From: Lysinibacillus sphaericus
Lineage (GTDB): Bacteria; Bacillota; Bacilli; Bacillales_A; Planococcaceae
Direction of reading: 5' to 3'
Length of the DNA stretch: 64,000 bases
Assembly: GCF_006864135.1 (NCBI RefSeq)
Contig: NZ_SADV01000009.1
Coordinates: 1-64,000 of the forward strand
The position numbers and the translations under genes are program-made. Positions 1-7,970 of this stretch are shown one piece after another. A model generated the notes under the pieces. The model saw nothing but the letters and a program-made list of their open reading frames with translations, was not told the DNA's origin and made no database searches. Each line of letters begins with the position of its first letter. The stretch's first letter is position 1.

Positions 1-188
1 AAATAGATTATTCGGTATTAGCCCCGGTTTCCCGGAGTTATCCCAAACTATAAGGTAGGTTGCCCACGTGTTACTCACCCGTCCGCCGCTAACGTCAAAG
101 GAGCAAGCTCCTTTTCTGTTCGCTCGACTTGCATGTATTAGGCACGCCGCCAGCGTTCGTCCTGAGCCAGGATCAAACTCTCCATAAA
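1..188 (-). rRNA. 16S ribosomal RNA, 5' end (partial)
   Basis: The complement of the first 188 bases reads as the start of a bacterial 16S rRNA, including the universal 27F primer region AGAGTTTGATCCTGGCTCAG and the following helix ending near CAAGTCGAGCG. The gene runs leftwards out of the window. The mature 5' end is placed at about 188 by comparison with the usual TTTATNGGAGAG start of Bacillus 16S; a few bases of uncertainty remain. It is the first gene of an rrn operon driven by the promoters at 356-459. Confidence 0.97.
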
Positions 189-345
189 AAGAAATTTGAT
201 TAGCTCAAATTGTTTTGCTGGCATCATGTTTGATGTCCAAAATTTTGTTTCGTTCACTAACTCATGGTTAGTGAATAAAAACTTTATTGATTACGTTTTG
301 CTTGTTCAGTTTTCAAGGTTCATTTCGCCGCCGTTTTCTCAGTGG
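189..345 (-). other. rRNA leader / processing region
   Basis: Between the promoter-proximal start region and the 16S gene lies an untranslated leader. On the minus strand it contains CCTTGAAAACTGAACAA (about 304-320), the motif commonly seen ahead of Bacillus 16S genes and linked to rRNA antitermination and processing. A short inverted repeat CACTAAC/GTTAGTG lies near 255-273. No coding potential is seen. Confidence 0.7.
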
Positions 346-355
346 CAACTTTTAT

Positions 356-384
356 ATAATACCATGTCGTAAACTCTATGTCAA
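356..384 (-). promoter_or_regulatory. rrn promoter, proximal (P2)
   Basis: On the minus strand TTGACA (379-384) is followed after exactly 17 bases by TATTAT (356-361), a near-consensus sigma-A promoter. It sits 170 bases upstream of the 16S gene, the usual place for the proximal rrn promoter. Confidence 0.85.
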
Positions 385-430
385 CAACTAATTTAGCTGT
401 TTTTTAGTAGTTGTCTTAACGACTTGTATA

Positions 431-459
431 ATACTACACTCTTAATTTAAAAAGGTCAA
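431..459 (-). promoter_or_regulatory. rrn promoter, distal (P1)
   Basis: On the minus strand TTGACC (454-459) is followed after 17 bases by TAGTAT (431-436). An A/T-rich stretch (about 461-477) lies just upstream as a possible UP element. Tandem promoters are normal for Bacillus rrn operons. Confidence 0.65.
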
Positions 460-479
460 CACTTTTTTCTAAAAAAATC

Positions 480-1182
480 GGTAGCTTTTCATTCCACTGA
501 GAAATTACCTATTTAATATGATTTAGAAAACAAATTAATATTAGACTCACAATCTAGTAAATTTAATGTTTTATTGTTATCTAAAATTCAGTTTAGTTCA
601 ATAAGGGGATAAAATTAAAAAGATCTCCACTTATAAAATGTTTAAATAAGAAAGTACATTGTTTTTTAGGGACCAATTGAATTGCGGAAAAAGAAAAGAT
701 GTATTTTCTGATGCAAACTATAGTTTTGATACTTTACAAGAAGCATATGAAGAATGAGGATAAGCTCTTATGACATTTGGATTCAACTTCCTGACACAAT
801 CAAATGCTGCAATCACGATATTACCACTCCTATATGAGTCATAAGAAAATCATTTTTACATTTCCTTATTAAGCTTATGAGGGCTTTAGTGCTAGGGTTT
901 TAAAAATAATAAAACTTATTTATAAATAAATAAGAGCATGCTTGATCGATTTTTTCAAAACATGCTCTATGCTCCTAAATCAAGGTTACTATCATAAATT
1001 TAATTAGACCTAATGATTAAAGCTACAACGGGCTACTCGCTTTCTATGGAAAGCTTCGCTCTGCGACAAGAGCACGAAGTAACTCTCCGCTACAATCAAC
1101 TAAAATGGGGATTCAAGCAAAATATCGACAAAAAAATCCTTTTACCGATCTACCTTCTTAAATTCAACATACCTAATATTTA
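480..1182. other. AT-rich intergenic region between rrn and ctpB
   Basis: About 700 bases between the back-to-tail rrn promoter region and the 3' end of the S41 protease gene. The only notable structure is an imperfect hairpin with arms AGAGCATG (933-940) and CATGCTCT (961-968), which could end transcripts of the protease gene although it lacks a clean T-run. A 77-codon reading frame at 1013-1246 has no plausible start signal or recognisable protein character and is not called. Confidence 0.6.
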
Positions 1183-2631
1183 TTATTCTCCTTTAATATT
1201 GTGCAGTAAAAAGCTTGTCGCCATTTGGAACTGTAAATCATTTTGACGGTCCTCTTTATATTTTTTCAACGTTTCGTTTAAGCTGTTAAAGAAGGTAGTG
1301 TCCAAATTAAAATTATCTTCTGCCTTTTTCAATTTCTTATCCTCCCGATAAAGTTTAACTGCCTCCTCCGTCGATTCATCCAAGTAACCGTCTAAACGAG
1401 CAATTTTAAAGCCTAGCTTTTTCAAAGCATTTTGCGTATAAGCAATTTCTTCACTCATATCGCCCTCTTTAAATTTCCCTGATAATGGATGCATTTGGAA
1501 AGCGAATAATTCATTTGGTTCAACCACTAAATTAGCCTCAATACCTTGCCCATGAATCCATTCGCGCTTTGGCGTCAGCCATTTATTTGTGGACAGTTTA
1601 AGCTCTCCACCATTTTTCAGCGACCAAGACTCCTGAACTGTTCCCTTTCCAAAACTCTTGACACCAATAAGGGAGGCACGTCCCCAGCTTTTTAAAGCGC
1701 CACTAAGTACTTCACTAGCAGATGCACTGCCCGCATTCTGTAAAACAACAATTGGTATCTTGTACATTGTCTGTAAATACTTTTCATCAAAGCTTTTTGA
1801 TTCCGTTTTTAATGGTTCCATAGCACCTTCAGCATTTTGCATATAGGCAAACACTTTGCCTTTCTCCAATACTGTGCTCAGTAGCGCTGCGACGCTATGT
1901 AAATAACCACCTGGATTATCCCGCACATCAATCACTAACCCTTTTATATCTTTTCGAAGCAATTTACTCGTTTCGGCAACCCACTCATTTGCTGTTTTCT
2001 CACCGAAGAGTGCGATTTCCACATAACCTAGCGGAGTATTTTCTACGTTCACTACTTCGCTCGTTACTGTTTTATTAGAAATTGCAGCTCGTTCCATCGT
2101 CATTTTAATATGTTTATCTTCACTTGGACGATAGACGACAATAGTTACTTTCGTCCCCTTCTCCCCTTGAATTAAATGCATTAATTCACTCATCTTTTTT
2201 CCATCTACCCGAACGCCATCAACTTGTACAATTTCATCGAGAGAGCGCATTCCTGCCTTATCTGCCGGGGACGAACGGACTGGAGATACAACAATAAATT
2301 TTCCGTTATTTTCAGATAGCTCAATCCCTATGCCTACTCTTTCCTCGGCTAACATTTGTCGGTGCTGTTCCGCCTCTTCCTTCGAATAATAGGTGCTATA
2401 AGGGTCCTTAATAGCATCGGCCATACCACGAAGTGCCCCCTCCACTAAAACATCTTTTTTCGTACTGTATACAGATTTTTCCTCAATTAAATTCAACGCT
2501 TCATTAATCGAATCAACCTCTGTAACGACCGGCTCCTTTTTATCCCCTAAATTAAACCAGTCAAAATAAACTCCACTACCTAGCAATAGACTACTAGCAA
2601 GTACGCCGACACCAGCCATTATTTTGCGCAA
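1183..2631 (-). CDS. ctpB: S41-family carboxyl-terminal processing protease (CtpA/CtpB type)
   Basis: A secreted or membrane-anchored serine protease of the C-terminal processing family, 482 residues, close to the usual 480 of Bacillus CtpB. The N-terminus has one hydrophobic segment (residues about 5-22). A PDZ domain follows at about 95-180 (GIGIELSENNG, SSPADKAGM). The catalytic core at about 210-380 has the expected Ser in AGSASASEVL and the Lys in SFGKGTV. A peptidoglycan-binding-like domain lies near the C-terminus (QNALKKLGF, DGYLDESTEEAV). Family members cut signalling proteins, for example SpoIVFA during sporulation, or process exported proteins; the exact substrate here cannot be read from the sequence. 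The start used is TTG at 2631 with GGAGG close upstream; an ATG four codons further in is an alternative. No gene shares a tight operon with it. Confidence 0.93.
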   Translation of the reverse strand: MRKIMAGVGVLASSLLLGSGVYFDWFNLGDKKEPVVTEVDSINEALNLIEEKSVYSTKKDVLVEGALRGMADAIKDPYSTYYSKEEAEQHRQMLAEERVGIGIELSENNGKFIVVSPVRSSPADKAGMRSLDEIVQVDGVRVDGKKMSELMHLIQGEKGTKVTIVVYRPSEDKHIKMTMERAAISNKTVTSEVVNVENTPLGYVEIALFGEKTANEWVAETSKLLRKDIKGLVIDVRDNPGGYLHSVAALLSTVLEKGKVFAYMQNAEGAMEPLKTESKSFDEKYLQTMYKIPIVVLQNAGSASASEVLSGALKSWGRASLIGVKSFGKGTVQESWSLKNGGELKLSTNKWLTPKREWIHGQGIEANLVVEPNELFAFQMHPLSGKFKEGDMSEEIAYTQNALKKLGFKIARLDGYLDESTEEAVKLYREDKKLKKAEDNFNLDTTFFNSLNETLKKYKEDRQNDLQFQMATSFLLHNIKGE

Positions 2632-2729
2632 ACCTTCCCTCCTCCGTCTCTTCTACTGTATGAAGTTTATTTTTCAAACATACAAGATTAAACTTCAAAA
2701 TAATTTGTTGAATACTATGATTTTTGTTT

Positions 2730-2846
2730 CAAGAGTATTCTATTGCAGATCGTGAGTATTTGATTTCTAGCGCACGTACTCTATCGACAATCGCGGGTAT
2801 TTACCTCCCTAGCGCGGGTACCCATCACGAATCGTGGGCGCTTTAT
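2730..2846. repeat. Degenerate 21-bp-period array (A)
   Basis: Units starting at about 2730, 2750, 2771, 2792, 2813 and 2833 repeat every 20-21 bases with a core like CGCGGGTA followed by variable bases ending in CTAG or CGAAT. The units differ by many substitutions but keep the spacing. It lies between the ctpB start and the tlpA terminator. Similar 21-bp spacing with other cores recurs at 9555-9617, 54651-54755 and 61072-61405. Confidence 0.7.
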
Positions 2847-2858
2847 AACCAAATAAAA

Positions 2859-2894
2859 AATCTGCTTCGTTTCTTTTAAGAAAAGGAGCAGATT
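2859..2894 (-). terminator. Rho-independent terminator of the thioredoxin gene
   Basis: Arms AATCTGCT and AGCAGATT enclose the hairpin; on the minus strand it is followed by a T-rich run. It lies directly after the stop codon of the gene at 2906. Confidence 0.8.
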
Positions 2895-2905
2895 CTTTGA
2901 TTTGA

Positions 2906-3499
2906 TTAGTCTAATGCATCTACATATTTTTTTAACATTTCTACATTCATCGGCCCTTTTATAGCACGTTGAATATATCCATTTGAATCAATAAGATAGG
3001 TTGTAGGAATCGTCAATATTTGATAGGCAATGCCGATTGAGTTTTTCGGGTCTTGATCAAGTAAAATAGGAAATGTTAAATCAAAGCTATCTCTAAATGT
3101 CATCACAGAATCTATTTTTGCGTCAGCTGTAACATCTCGTTCTTCACTTGTTAAATTGACAGCTATTATTTCTACATTATCTTTTTTAGCATATTGTTCA
3201 TAATAATTTTGCATATGTGGCATTTCTGCCTTACACGGTGGGCACCATGTTGCCCAAAAGTTTAACACAACTTTTTTTCCACGAAGCTTACTCAAAGTTA
3301 CATTTTTACCATCCAAACTTGTTAAAGTAAAATCCGGTGGCGTATCTCCATTGCTTAAGCCAATCTTTCGTTCATCCATTTCTTTTCCAAGAGAAGTTGT
3401 TTCAATTTCACGATCCTTATCAATCTGCTGTTTAACATATGTACCAATCATCACAGCTACTAATAATACGACGATAAGTAGCCCAATATTTTTTTTCAT
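2906..3499 (-). CDS. TlpA/ResA-type membrane-anchored thioredoxin
   Basis: A 197-residue thiol-disulfide oxidoreductase held outside the membrane by an N-terminal hydrophobic anchor (residues about 5-22). The redoxin domain starts near residue 55 (PPDFTLTSLDGK) and carries the active site WCPPC in NFWATWCPPCKAEMP. Family members such as ResA, StoA and TlpA reduce or oxidise cysteines of exported proteins, for example apocytochrome c. The specific partner is not evident because no cytochrome gene is adjacent. A strong ribosome site (GGGAGGT) precedes the ATG. The membrane-protein gene at 3541 lies 41 bases upstream, so the two are probably co-transcribed. Confidence 0.9.
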   Translation of the reverse strand: MKKNIGLLIVVLLVAVMIGTYVKQQIDKDREIETTSLGKEMDERKIGLSNGDTPPDFTLTSLDGKNVTLSKLRGKKVVLNFWATWCPPCKAEMPHMQNYYEQYAKKDNVEIIAVNLTSEERDVTADAKIDSVMTFRDSFDLTFPILLDQDPKNSIGIAYQILTIPTTYLIDSNGYIQRAIKGPMNVEMLKKYVDALD

Positions 3500-3540
3500 T
3501 CCTTACCTCCCAATAATTTAGTACTTTATTTTGAACCGTA

Positions 3541-4164
3541 TCATTTAGACGTGCCAGCAAAACGCTGAATCACTATACCTAATATAAGTAATATGACGCT
3601 CACACTTACTGCCGGTTGCCATAAACCATATGGCTGAAAGAGAGTAACAATCATAAAACCAATCGTATATAAAAATAAAGCACGGTTGATAGCTGTTATT
3701 TTCCATAATATGAGGACTGTTAGTGTACTTAGCACAAGTAAAGTTATCACTTCGCTAGTGGTTTGATTATCATTTAGTAACACTACAAGCCATTGATAAA
3801 TCGATTGCGTTAAAATGATTGCCCAACTACAGGCAGCGACTCCAGTTGCGTCAAACTGAAATTGTTGTCGCTTCCACCAAAGCTGTAACGACGCTACCAC
3901 TACCCCTAATAAGACACCCATTGTTCCACCATTAAAATAAAGGAGCGAAAATGGTTGAGCGATAACAGCTTTAAAATCAGTGACAATTATGCTAAATTTC
4001 CAAACGACAATAAAGGTAAAGACCGCGTCACCATATACCCCCGCCCATTTCTTAGAAAATTGTACCTGTAAAACTAGCCATACAATGAAAAAGGCCACAA
4101 GTAAAGCAACAGCTGTTGCTGGTAATGTTAGTGCTCGAATAGAGAACCATTCTGTGTTATTCAT
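3541..4164 (-). CDS. Multi-pass membrane protein of unknown function
   Basis: A 207-residue, very hydrophobic protein with about six or seven predicted transmembrane segments and almost no soluble domain. I do not recognise a family with certainty; the segment LLYFNGGTMGVLLG faintly recalls the glycine-rich core of prolipoprotein diacylglyceryl transferase-like folds, which is weak. It lies 41 bases upstream of the TlpA-type thioredoxin gene on the same strand, which suggests a redox-partner role such as electron delivery or substrate handling, but it lacks an evident CcdA-type cysteine pair. Function is unassigned. Confidence 0.75.
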   Translation of the reverse strand: MNNTEWFSIRALTLPATAVALLVAFFIVWLVLQVQFSKKWAGVYGDAVFTFIVVWKFSIIVTDFKAVIAQPFSLLYFNGGTMGVLLGVVVASLQLWWKRQQFQFDATGVAACSWAIILTQSIYQWLVVLLNDNQTTSEVITLLVLSTLTVLILWKITAINRALFLYTIGFMIVTLFQPYGLWQPAVSVSVILLILGIVIQRFAGTSK

Positions 4165-4694
4165 CTAATAAATCCTCCAGATAGCTACAGCATAGCATAT
4201 AATCTTTATATGAACTGTCATTTCACACCGTGTTCAAAAAATCTTCCTGAAACATCAAAGAATAGACTCTTGATAAACAATTCTATTGAAATACCCATAT
4301 AGGTATTCACACTACAAATATATTACATAAAATGATGGCATACTAGGAAAAAGGCTTCCAAATTATGCATCTGCTAATAAAATAAGTACAGATGAGTATA
4401 TTTTAAACTTCAAAAATTGAGATGAGCATATTATGTTGCTTTCCCAAACGTTATTCAGACTGCTCCTACCTACATGAACTCAGTTGATGTTCTATCCGTC
4501 ACTTTGCCTTTTCTATCAATCATTTCTAAGCGCACAATGTGAAGATTCCCCAATATTTTGCGCTGACTGCCAATCTTCCTCAGTTTATTGACATCTTGAC
4601 TAACAAATCTTTTTGGTAGAAGTGTCGAACATTCGCTTTCATCTTGATGTGTCGATACCCAATCAATATTATAGAAGTTTAATAGAAATATAAA
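4165..4694. other. Intergenic region without a supported gene
   Basis: About 530 AT-rich bases. It should hold the promoter of the membrane protein/thioredoxin pair (left-going), but no clear -35/-10 pair stands out. A 78-codon minus-strand frame (4470-4706) begins inside the terminator hairpin at 4695-4731 and has no ribosome site, so it is not called. Confidence 0.5.
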
Positions 4695-4731
4695 AAAGCT
4701 ATACATTAGCGTAATCCTAATGTATAGCTTT
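4695..4731 (-). terminator. Rho-independent terminator of the M23 hydrolase operon
   Basis: A 15-bp stem (4695-4709 with 4717-4731, core AGCTATACATTAG) with a 7-base loop, followed on the minus strand by six T residues. It sits 9 bases after the stop codon of the hydrolase gene and closes the ftsE-ftsX-hydrolase operon. Confidence 0.9.
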
Positions 4732-4739
4732 CAATATTT

Positions 4740-6059
4740 TTATACTGGAATATATTTCAATGGGTTTACACTACCGACTGCTTGTCCACGCCAAGCGCCA
4801 ATATGCACTTCGAAGTGTAAGTGCGGTCCTGTTACGCGTCCAGTCATACCCATTGTTGCAATTTGCTGACCTTGGGATACCTCTGAACCAACACTAACAT
4901 TGAAAGAATTTAAGTGTGCATACACTGTTGTATAAATTTCGCCATTGATAGAATGTGTAATGATAACAACATTACCATACGTGCTAAGTGGTGCAGCATA
5001 GGCAACAACACCGTCAGCAGCTGCCCAAATTGGAGTGCCTGTACTATTTGCAAGATCGACTCCGTAGTGGAATTCTGGACCTGCACCAATATTACGCCAG
5101 CCATAAGGTGATGTTAAACGACCATTTGTTGGCTTAATCCATGTACCATTCGATTGTGGGGCATCCACTGTTGAAGATCCTGGTCCTGACCCACCACCAC
5201 TATTGTTTGAATTAGCTGCCTTAGCTGCGGCAGCAGCGGCTGCCTTACGTTTCGCTTCTTGTTGACGAGCAATTTCAGCTAATCGATTTTGTTCATCGAT
5301 GATTTTTTGTTGTAATTCTGCACTAACCTCAAGGGCCTCAGAATATTCTTTCTCAAGCAATACTTTTTCTGATTTCAGCTTTTCTTGCTCTTTTTCTAAT
5401 TGATCAATTAATTTATTTTTCTCAGCTTTCTGTCTATCCAATGATGCTTTTAAACGATCAAGCTCAGCTTTTTTATCTTCGAGCTTTTGACGTTTACTTT
5501 CTAAGACTTGCTTTTGTTCCTCTAATTTTTGCTTGTCATCTTTTTGATCCTGGATAATTTGTCGATCCGCTTCAAGCAATGCATTGACAGCAGAGAATCG
5601 ATCGATAAAATCTACGAAGCTATTAGAACTAAGTAACACGTCTAAATAGCTAACAGAGCCACCCGCCTGAATGGCACGGGCACGATCCTCTAACAATAAA
5701 TCACGCTCTTCAATTTTGTGCAAAAGCTCCGCAATAGAATCTTCTAATGTTTTTATTTCTGCATTTGTAGATTGGATTTCCGCCCTCACATTTTTGATAT
5801 TGCCATTTGTTTTATCAATTTCAGCATTTAATGATTGAATTTGATCTAATAATTTTTGTTGCTTGTTTTCATTTGCATTAATAGCATTTGTTTTATTATT
5901 GATGGATGAATTTAAGCCATCTTTCTTTGATTCAATTTGTTTTTTTTCATCTTTTAAATCCGATAAACTAGTTGCATACGCTGATGGAGTTTGGATAAAA
6001 AGAAATAATGCAGATGCTGCAGCAAGTGTTTTCAATGAGTTTTTCGCCATACTTTTCAC
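4740..6059 (-). CDS. Secreted coiled-coil M23 peptidoglycan endopeptidase, probable FtsEX partner
   Basis: A 439-residue exported cell-wall hydrolase. A signal peptide ends near AYA (residue about 29). A long coiled coil rich in K, E and Q follows to about residue 270, then an Ala/Lys linker and a Gly/Ser-rich stretch. The C-terminal LytM/M23 domain carries the zinc ligands in HYGVDLA and HLHFEVH. The start chosen is GTG at 6059 because AAAGGAG stands 8 bases upstream; an in-frame extension to 6113 lacks a ribosome site. The gene lies just downstream of ftsX, and the coiled-coil-plus-hydrolase layout matches FtsEX-activated proteins such as PcsB and EnvC. In B. subtilis FtsEX activates CwlO, whose catalytic domain is NlpC/P60 instead. 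Partner status is inferred from position and architecture. Confidence 0.9.
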   Translation of the reverse strand: MKSMAKNSLKTLAAASALFLFIQTPSAYATSLSDLKDEKKQIESKKDGLNSSINNKTNAINANENKQQKLLDQIQSLNAEIDKTNGNIKNVRAEIQSTNAEIKTLEDSIAELLHKIEERDLLLEDRARAIQAGGSVSYLDVLLSSNSFVDFIDRFSAVNALLEADRQIIQDQKDDKQKLEEQKQVLESKRQKLEDKKAELDRLKASLDRQKAEKNKLIDQLEKEQEKLKSEKVLLEKEYSEALEVSAELQQKIIDEQNRLAEIARQQEAKRKAAAAAAAKAANSNNSGGGSGPGSSTVDAPQSNGTWIKPTNGRLTSPYGWRNIGAGPEFHYGVDLANSTGTPIWAAADGVVAYAAPLSTYGNVVIITHSINGEIYTTVYAHLNSFNVSVGSEVSQGQQIATMGMTGRVTGPHLHFEVHIGAWRGQAVGSVNPLKYIPV

Positions 6060-6135
6060 CGGTTGAACTCCTTTTCGACTATTATTTTGGTTGATTGTCA
6101 TTCCGGCTAACACAACTTGTGGAGCCTAACGAAAG

Positions 6136-7020
6136 CTAGATTTTTAAAAACTTACGTACGGACATGAAACTTCCCCAAATACCAATTAGTACACCAATGA
6201 GTAATAGTAGACCGCTTACTTGGTACACAAGAGGTGAGAAATCAAGTACTTGAACAAGTTCGCCTTTTAATCGGGGCGCAATAATTCTATATATATTGTG
6301 GTAAAGGGTTGCGATGACCGCAATCGGAATAATAGAACCTAAAATTCCGAGCCACATTCCTTCTAATAAAAATGGGATACGCACGAACGAATTCGTTGCT
6401 CCAACAAGTTTCATAATTTCTATTTCATCACGACGTGCAATAATAGTAATTCGAATCGTGTTAGAAATTAAGAAAATTGCTGTAAACAATAATCCACAAA
6501 TAAGTACTATCCCTACGTTGCGGCTAATATTTAAGAAATTAAATAGTTTTTCTACTTTGCCTTCACCATACATAACGTCATATGTATACTCAAATTTATC
6601 AATTTTTTTAGCAACAGTAGCTGTTTGTTGAGGATTTGAAGCCTTCACATAAATAACATTACGTAATGGATTACTTTGCTCAAATAGTTTAAAATCGTCC
6701 CCAAAATCTTTTACTAATTTCGTTAATTCATTTTCCTTTGTCGAATAAGTCATCTCGGCGACATCTGGCAATTTCTTTATTTTTTCCATGAGCGCTTTTT
6801 CACCAGTTTTATCTGCTGTTTCATCAATTAACACTTTAATTTCAACATCGTTCTCTAAATCAGATGCTACTTTATTTAAGTTCATCATAATAAGCGCGAA
6901 TACGCCTACTAATATTAATGTAACTGTAACTGCACTAACTGAGGCAATAGTCATCCAGCTATTACGACCAAGAGACTTTACACTTTCTCGGAAGTGGCGT
7001 TTTACTGTATTAAATTTCAT
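6136..7020 (-). CDS. ftsX: Cell-division ABC transporter permease FtsX
   Basis: A 294-residue membrane protein with the FtsX layout: a cytoplasmic N-terminus (RHFRESVKSLGRNSWM), one transmembrane helix at about 23-45, an extracellular domain to about 165, and three C-terminal helices. With FtsE it converts ATP use into activation of an extracellular cell-wall hydrolase. The start is the ATG at 7020, preceded by GGAGGTGA seven bases upstream; a longer frame to 7053 would start inside ftsE without a ribosome site. It overlaps the end of ftsE by 11 bases, so the two are translationally coupled, and the M23 hydrolase gene follows after 76 bases. Confidence 0.95.
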   Translation of the reverse strand: MKFNTVKRHFRESVKSLGRNSWMTIASVSAVTVTLILVGVFALIMMNLNKVASDLENDVEIKVLIDETADKTGEKALMEKIKKLPDVAEMTYSTKENELTKLVKDFGDDFKLFEQSNPLRNVIYVKASNPQQTATVAKKIDKFEYTYDVMYGEGKVEKLFNFLNISRNVGIVLICGLLFTAIFLISNTIRITIIARRDEIEIMKLVGATNSFVRIPFLLEGMWLGILGSIIPIAVIATLYHNIYRIIAPRLKGELVQVLDFSPLVYQVSGLLLLIGVLIGIWGSFMSVRKFLKI

Positions 7021-7696
7021 AGCCGTAGTCACCTCCGTGCTCATCACGGACAATCATTCCGCCTTCAATTGCAATTACTCGACGACGAATCGTATTTACG
7101 ATTTCACGGTTATGGGTTGCCATCACAATAGTTGTACCTCTTGCATTAATTTCTTCGAATAAATTCATAATGTCCCATGATGTCTCAGGGTCAAGATTTC
7201 CAGTAGGCTCATCTGCAATAACGACCTTTGGCACATTCACAATAGATCGTGCAATCGAAACGCGCTGCTGTTCGCCACCTGAAAGCTCATTAGGGAACAT
7301 TCTTGCCTTTTGCTTTAGCCCCACGAGCTCTAAAACTTCCATTACCCGACGGCGAATTTCTATTGGGTCTTCCTCAATTACCTCTAGTGCAAACGCTACA
7401 TTTTCATAAACATTCAAACGAGGTAGCAGTTTGAAGTCTTGGAAAACGACACCAATTTGACGGCGTAAAAATGGTACCTTTTTATTTTTCAATTCTGCTA
7501 AATTTATGCCATTAACAGTGATTTCTCCAGAAGTAGCTTTTTCCTCGCGGTACATTAATTTAATAAATGTAGATTTACCTGCACCACTTGGACCTACAAC
7601 ATAGACAAATTCACCCTGCTTTATGTTAACAGAAATCCCATTTGTCGCAACAACGCCATTTGGATACTTCTTTGTCACATTCTTCATTTCTATCAT
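7010..7696 (-). CDS. ftsE: Cell-division ABC transporter ATP-binding protein FtsE
   Basis: A 228-residue ATPase, the normal FtsE length. It has Walker A GPSGAGKST, the Q-loop region (VFQDFKLLP), the ABC signature LSGGEQQR, Walker B VVIADEPTGNLD and the switch His in MATHNRE. It powers FtsX at the membrane. The ATG at 7696 (MIEMKNVTKKYPNG) is preferred: it has GGTGG upstream and gives the family length, whereas the frame extends to 7723 without support. First gene of the ftsE-ftsX-hydrolase operon. Confidence 0.96.
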   Translation of the reverse strand: MIEMKNVTKKYPNGVVATNGISVNIKQGEFVYVVGPSGAGKSTFIKLMYREEKATSGEITVNGINLAELKNKKVPFLRRQIGVVFQDFKLLPRLNVYENVAFALEVIEEDPIEIRRRVMEVLELVGLKQKARMFPNELSGGEQQRVSIARSIVNVPKVVIADEPTGNLDPETSWDIMNLFEEINARGTTIVMATHNREIVNTIRRRVIAIEGGMIVRDEHGGDYGYEI

Positions 7697-7858
7697 ATTT
7701 AAACCACCTAAATCTCTTACCATGTAAGAGGTATTTCATTCTCTATTATAGCACTCTATTTCTCCCTTTATTATTACAGTTTCATTTCATTCCGTGGTAG
7801 TTCCTGCTATTTCGTTATTTCATTGCCACAAAACTAACATAAACTCGACATACAAGAA

Positions 7859-7898
7859 AGCAGAAATCGAGCCCAATAGTGGAAAGTCGATTTCTGCT
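7859..7898. terminator. Inverted repeat, possible bidirectional terminator
   Basis: Arms AGCAGAAATCGA and TCGATTTCTGCT (12 bp, perfect) around a 16-base loop, with a short T-run on the plus strand. It lies between the DUF4097 gene and ftsE, next to another terminator hairpin. Confidence 0.55.
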
Positions 7899-7920
7899 TT
7901 TCTTATGTTTTCAAACAGCA

Positions 7921-7965
7921 AAAAAGCATTCAGTTATGCTGTTATGCTTAGCCTGAATGCTTTTT
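7921..7965 (-). terminator. Rho-independent terminator of the DUF4097 gene
   Basis: A 13-bp stem (AAAAAGCATTCAG with CTGAATGCTTTTT) just after the stop codon at 7971, with a run of T on the minus strand. Confidence 0.85.
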
Positions 7966-7970
7966 ATTAG

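Noticed and set aside
1013-1246. 77-codon plus-strand frame next to ctpB
   Set aside because: No ribosome site, low-complexity composition, overlaps the 3' end of ctpB on the other strand.
4470-4706. 78-codon minus-strand frame downstream of the M23 hydrolase
   Set aside because: Its start lies inside the terminator hairpin and it lacks a ribosome site; no recognisable protein pattern.
6314-6631. 105-codon plus-strand frame inside ftsX, and similar frames opposite other genes
   Set aside because: Antisense shadows of conserved genes; no protein resemblance or ribosome sites.
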